Below are positions 60,664 through 64,000 of a DNA stretch of 64,000 bases, piece by piece. The notes under the pieces are model-generated. The model was not told the origin of the DNA. It made no database searches and saw only the letters and a program-made list of their open reading frames with translations. Numbering within the stretch: the first letter of the stretch is position 1; every line of letters begins with the position of its first letter. The stretch covers positions 1 through 64,000 of the forward strand of contig CAYRYU010000029.1 in the NCBI GenBank assembly GCA_964428355.1, read 5' to 3'. A program made the translations under genes and the position numbers. This stretch comes from CAYRYU01 sp964428355 (GTDB taxonomy: Bacteria > Muiribacteriota > Ozemobacteria > Ozemobacterales > Ozemobacteraceae).

Positions 60664-62378
60664 CGGGAAGCGAAAACCATCCACCCCGGAGGAATCCATT
60701 CCTGGGCGATGCTGGCGATCCTTTCCATTCCTGAGTCCCAGGGTCCTCGCCCCTGGCATCTTTTTCCATACTTCTGGAAATCGATCGGTTCGCCCCGCGG
60801 GGCTTCGATGCCGGGAAGATTCTTGACCTTCACACCTGCAAAAAGGGAATAGATCCCGACCGCGATCGCCTGGGCGATCTTTTCCTTTTTCGCCTTCAGG
60901 ATCTCCCGGTCCTTGAGATTCGAAAGATAACCAACTTCGATGTAAGAGGTGACGGAGTTCACGAACAGCGGAACAGCCCAATCCGAGATGAACGGTTCCT
61001 CCAGCGGCCCGATTACCTGGTCGGGCCCCATGGCTTGGGCTGGGGCCTTCTTTTTCGATTTGGCCGGCTTTGGTGGCGGACAGATCTTCGCGTAGAACTT
61101 CGGATCGTTCTTTGTGTCGCTCCAAAGTGAGTATCTGATGAATCGCAGGAGCTCCTGCGAGGAGAAGAAGTTGTCCCCGCCAAAACCTTCCGTCCCCCCG
61201 GCCCTTCGGAAAAACTCGGTCTGGGAATTCTCCCTGAGGAAGAACATGACCATGGACATGAATGGCGAGCGGGTATTGAAGGGCCAGGAAACCATCAGGT
61301 AACGGAGACCGATGAACTCTTTCGTGAACATCCTGATTCCGGCAAAGTAGGTGTAGGTATCGGAAACGACCTTCTGGACGGTTTCCCGGAGAGAACCAGG
61401 GAACCCCGCCATTACGAGCTTCTTCACGAGCCAGAGGTTGCGTGGGGTGATCTTGATGTTCCTGAACTCCTTGACCTCTCCCTGGTTGGTAAGAATGGAA
61501 TGAATCGCATAGAAGAACCGGAAATGGGGGACAATGACGGACGAAAACCCTCTCGGCTGCGCGCTCTTGTTCGAATTGTTGTGCAGGCACACGATCAGAT
61601 CCGGGTTCAACCTGTTCATCATCGAGATTCGGCCGAACCGGGGGGTGACTTCTGTCCAGGAAGCTGGATTTGTCGGGTAGGCGGAGGGGCTGTCGAAAAG
61701 CCGGTACTTGGCGTTAGGGTCGGGGAGGTGTCTATCCGGATCGGATTCGATCGAACTATCCCGAGTGAGGATGGTGGCAATCCGGACCCTGGGATATCCT
61801 GGTTCCGCGCCGAATTCTTCCAGGATCTTCGAAAACCTGCCAAACCCCTCCTCGGTTTTTGTCAGGTTGAGCAGCTCATCCACTTTGCGGGCGATTTCCA
61901 GGGTCCAGAACGATTCCTGGATCCCACCCCCGGCAGCGCCGGAGTTGTAGTGGACCAGGAATTTCTTCGAAACGGGATCCCAATGATCGCCCGTCGTCGG
62001 ACCCGCAGGTTCGTATCTTCCCCCGTGGCCCGGATCCAGAAGCACATAATACTCGGGTGGTTGGGGGCCGGTTGGGTGTGATTCCGAAACCCGCTCTGCC
62101 GTTTCCTGCTCCGAATCAGCCTTGATGGATGGCTCTTGGAACTCCTGGCTGATTTCCGCCACCATCGAAGCCACCTTCGTGAAGGTAACGCGGAGCAAGG
62201 AAACCAGGAGATTTCCGGGGGGGGAGAATATCCCCGCAAGGTTGGTTCTTCCGGCGTCCTCATCGAGGACGGCGGCTTCTGATCCAACACATGGTATGGG
62301 GGCGGACATCTGAACCGAGACAAGCAGCCCAAAAATGAGGGTTTGGAATCGCAAATCCCAACGTACATGAGGCTTCAT
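60660..62378 (-). CDS. N-acetylmuramoyl-L-alanine amidase (Amidase_3) with large insert
   Basis: 572 residues, signal peptide about 1-33. Amidase_3 zinc ligands are H118 (LLDPGHGGRYEP), E155 (GIQESFWTLEIARKV) and H266 (VCLHNNSNKS), and the catalytic Glu is in SYIEVGYLSNLKDREIL near the C-terminus. About 200 residues separate the last two, much more than in AmiA/CwlM-type enzymes, so an extra domain is inserted (about 280-480, with a KPAKSKKKAPAQ linker). The enzyme cleaves the amide bond between MurNAc and the stem peptide in peptidoglycan, for cell division or remodelling. It converges on the GDPD gene. Confidence 0.85.
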   Translation of the reverse strand: MKPHVRWDLRFQTLIFGLLVSVQMSAPIPCVGSEAAVLDEDAGRTNLAGIFSPPGNLLVSLLRVTFTKVASMVAEISQEFQEPSIKADSEQETAERVSESHPTGPQPPEYYVLLDPGHGGRYEPAGPTTGDHWDPVSKKFLVHYNSGAAGGGIQESFWTLEIARKVDELLNLTKTEEGFGRFSKILEEFGAEPGYPRVRIATILTRDSSIESDPDRHLPDPNAKYRLFDSPSAYPTNPASWTEVTPRFGRISMMNRLNPDLIVCLHNNSNKSAQPRGFSSVIVPHFRFFYAIHSILTNQGEVKEFRNIKITPRNLWLVKKLVMAGFPGSLRETVQKVVSDTYTYFAGIRMFTKEFIGLRYLMVSWPFNTRSPFMSMVMFFLRENSQTEFFRRAGGTEGFGGDNFFSSQELLRFIRYSLWSDTKNDPKFYAKICPPPKPAKSKKKAPAQAMGPDQVIGPLEEPFISDWAVPLFVNSVTSYIEVGYLSNLKDREILKAKKEKIAQAIAVGIYSLFAGVKVKNLPGIEAPRGEPIDFQKYGKRCQGRGPWDSGMERIASIAQEWIPPGWMVFASR

Positions 62379-62509
62379 TTTGCTCGCGGACTCTCTTTCC
62401 AGGGAGAATGGAAATCCCTCTGGAAATATTTATCGGCGAGACGGACGGGTTTCCCAATCCCTTCCTGAGGAGAATTCTCGAGTTGTCAGAATAATGGCCC
62501 GGCTCTGGA

Positions 62510-63988
62510 TCAGAACCCTTTCAGGTAATCGTTGAACTCGCTTTCGAACTGGGAGTAGTTCAGGCTCGTGGCGTTCTCGAGTGATTCCTCAAAATAGTTT
62601 CCCTGGCTGAGGCCCTCCAGAAGCTGATCGACTCCCTGGAAGTTCCAGCGCTCGATCATGAAACGGATTGCGAGATACGATTCCAGGTATCCGAGAGGGA
62701 TCTGGTAGCCGTAAGTCTGCTGGGAAGGATTGAGGTTGATCTGCTTGAGAGGGATGATCGTCCTCTCGTTGATGATCTTCTGGTTGAAGATCTTCTCGTA
62801 GTCAGGCCGCATCTGGTTGGGGTCGCCGTACATCGCCTTGAACTCCTGGTAAACCGCGAGTCCTTCGTTCACCCAGGTCGGACATCGGTTCGTCGTGCGG
62901 AGATTGACGACGACGTGGGTGAATTCGTGAGCGAGGATTCCCTTTACGGAATTCATGTCGGAATACCCCTGCTGCAATGGAACGAGAATCTTCTCACCCT
63001 GAGTGATGGCTCCGACCCAGTTTCCCGTTCGGTTCAGTTCGTAGAACTCCTGGGTCAAAAAGAAGATCACGTTTATCTTGATTTCCGGATGGTACATCAG
63101 GTCGGAGGTGACGTTTTCATAAATCTCCTCGAGGATCTCCATCGTCATGTCTCCGATGTCCTTTTGGGAATTGCCCGCGTAATGCACGATGAACCGTTGG
63201 TTCTCATCCTTTGTGGTTCCCGCGATCGAGGCGTCCTGCTCCTTTGCCTTGTTGATGAGCTGCTGGATGGCCTGGGCATCCTTCTCGTTGGCCGCTAGCT
63301 TGAGTGCCTCTTCCCAGAATTCGATTGCCCTTTCGAAATCCTTCAGCTCGAACTGGCATTTCCCAAGGAAATAGAAGAGGTAGAAATCCTTGGGGATCTG
63401 TTTTTGTGCCCTTTCGAAGTAGGCGAATGCTTCCTCGTATCGCATCATGTTGAGGAGGGTTACCCCCAGTTTCATGATGCAGTCGAGGTGATCGGGTTTT
63501 AGGGCCAGCGCTGTCTCGAATCTGGGGAGTGCTGCTTCGTAATTCTTGTCGAAGAAGATGAAGCAGCCCCAGATGTAATGCACCTGGAAGCTGTCCGGGG
63601 TAAGATCGTACGCTTCGAGGATGAGGGGTTCGACATCCTGGAACTTCGCCCCTCCCCGCATGGAATATGCCTTTTTCAGCAAAAGCTCCGAGAGGGCAGC
63701 CTGGCGCATCTTGTCTTTTGGGACGGCCTTGAGTTCTTTCCGAAGCTTTTCGATCTGCTGGTCGATGTCCCGCGGGTTGAAGGTCAGATCCACGACCACG
63801 GTCTGGGGTTGGTCGACCGCAATGATCTCACCCGGGCCGCTGCCCAGAACCGGGGCTGTATCCGAACCCGTCTGGACGACGTCGACGGTCCCGCTCGCGG
63901 AATCCTGGGCCGAAGACTGTAAAACCGCGGCAAAAACGATAACGCAAATAAGGAATCCCACGAAACGGATGTTCATCGGGTTTTTCAT
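62510..63988 (-). CDS. Exported TPR protein with MA-like zinc metallopeptidase domain
   Basis: 492 residues: signal peptide about 1-28, a helical segment, TPR repeats (about 95-245: YIWGCFIFFDKNYEAALPRFETALALKPD and following), then a peptidase MA-like (gluzincin) domain with the motif H354-E355-F-T-H358 in ILAHEFTHVV and the third ligand in TWVNEGLAVYQE. Proteins with this TPR plus MA layout are common in several phyla and are thought to act on envelope proteins; substrates are unknown. GAGGGG lies before the ATG. A start at the internal ATG (codon 5) is also possible. Confidence 0.82.
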   Translation of the reverse strand: MKNPMNIRFVGFLICVIVFAAVLQSSAQDSASGTVDVVQTGSDTAPVLGSGPGEIIAVDQPQTVVVDLTFNPRDIDQQIEKLRKELKAVPKDKMRQAALSELLLKKAYSMRGGAKFQDVEPLILEAYDLTPDSFQVHYIWGCFIFFDKNYEAALPRFETALALKPDHLDCIMKLGVTLLNMMRYEEAFAYFERAQKQIPKDFYLFYFLGKCQFELKDFERAIEFWEEALKLAANEKDAQAIQQLINKAKEQDASIAGTTKDENQRFIVHYAGNSQKDIGDMTMEILEEIYENVTSDLMYHPEIKINVIFFLTQEFYELNRTGNWVGAITQGEKILVPLQQGYSDMNSVKGILAHEFTHVVVNLRTTNRCPTWVNEGLAVYQEFKAMYGDPNQMRPDYEKIFNQKIINERTIIPLKQINLNPSQQTYGYQIPLGYLESYLAIRFMIERWNFQGVDQLLEGLSQGNYFEESLENATSLNYSQFESEFNDYLKGF

Positions 63989-64000
63989 TCGCCACCCCTC

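Noticed and set aside
1..64000. tRNA, rRNA, transposase, phage or CRISPR features
   Set aside because: I looked for typical T-loop sequences, transposase motifs and spaced repeats and saw none; a dedicated RNA search could still find a small RNA.

Overview
The window is a stretch of a GC-rich (my estimate, not computed), Gram-negative-type bacterial chromosome. It looks like a scaffold from a short-read metagenome assembly: there are four 100-N gaps, and three of them are flanked by the same 55 bases on both sides. Many products carry signal peptides. Tad-type pilus assembly genes sit beside two sets of minor pseudopilins, with many secreted FN3, SLH-like, ankyrin, HEAT and coiled-coil proteins. 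This mix suits a deep-branching, poorly cultured phylum. Candidatus Riflebacteria is my best guess, made from gene content only and held with low confidence. I see no rRNA, tRNA, CRISPR array, transposase or phage gene.

Left part (1-13.4 kb): a truncated polyferredoxin; a gamma-carbonic anhydrase behind an M16 peptidase; a PrsW-like membrane protease; an SLH-like surface protein; two unrecognised proteins; then a leftward operon of three pseudopilin-like proteins and a TPR protein. Middle-left (14-24.9 kb): a HEAT-repeat membrane protein, a DUF523 protein, and a compact Tad motor in which TadZ is fused to TadA and TadB to TadC. Divergent from this motor are an ABC exporter and two zinc-ribbon proteins. 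Middle (24.9-32.4 kb): an FN3 protein ending in a cysteine-poor thioredoxin-like domain, then a leftward operon with a FAN1-like nuclease, a vWA protein, a stalk-domain membrane protein and two unknowns.

33-45.8 kb: two clostripain-like secreted proteases (one overlapping a methyltransferase gene), a LysR regulator divergent from 1-pyrroline-5-carboxylate dehydrogenase with a possible coupled leader ORF, an ankyrin protein, and a second, rightward pseudopilin operon.

45.8-55.7 kb holds what I consider the most interesting system. A leftward operon encodes a PLP amino-acid decarboxylase, an NhaC-type antiporter and two membrane-bound class III nucleotide cyclases. Once the artefactual 55-base duplication is collapsed, the two cyclases read as one continuous frame of about 2117 codons. 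The first catalytic domain keeps both metal-binding aspartates but has lost the nucleotide-binding Lys and the transition-state Asn. The second keeps Lys, Thr, Asn and Arg but has lost the metal aspartate. This is the same division of labour as the C1 and C2 domains of animal transmembrane adenylyl cyclases. The placement with a CO2-producing decarboxylase and an ion antiporter suggests a pH or CO2 response; that part is inference.

Right end (55.8-64 kb): a 1316-residue surface protein whose M30-like protease domain has Gln in place of the catalytic Glu, a glycerophosphodiester phosphodiesterase, an N-acetylmuramoyl-L-alanine amidase, and a TPR protein with an HEFTH metallopeptidase domain.
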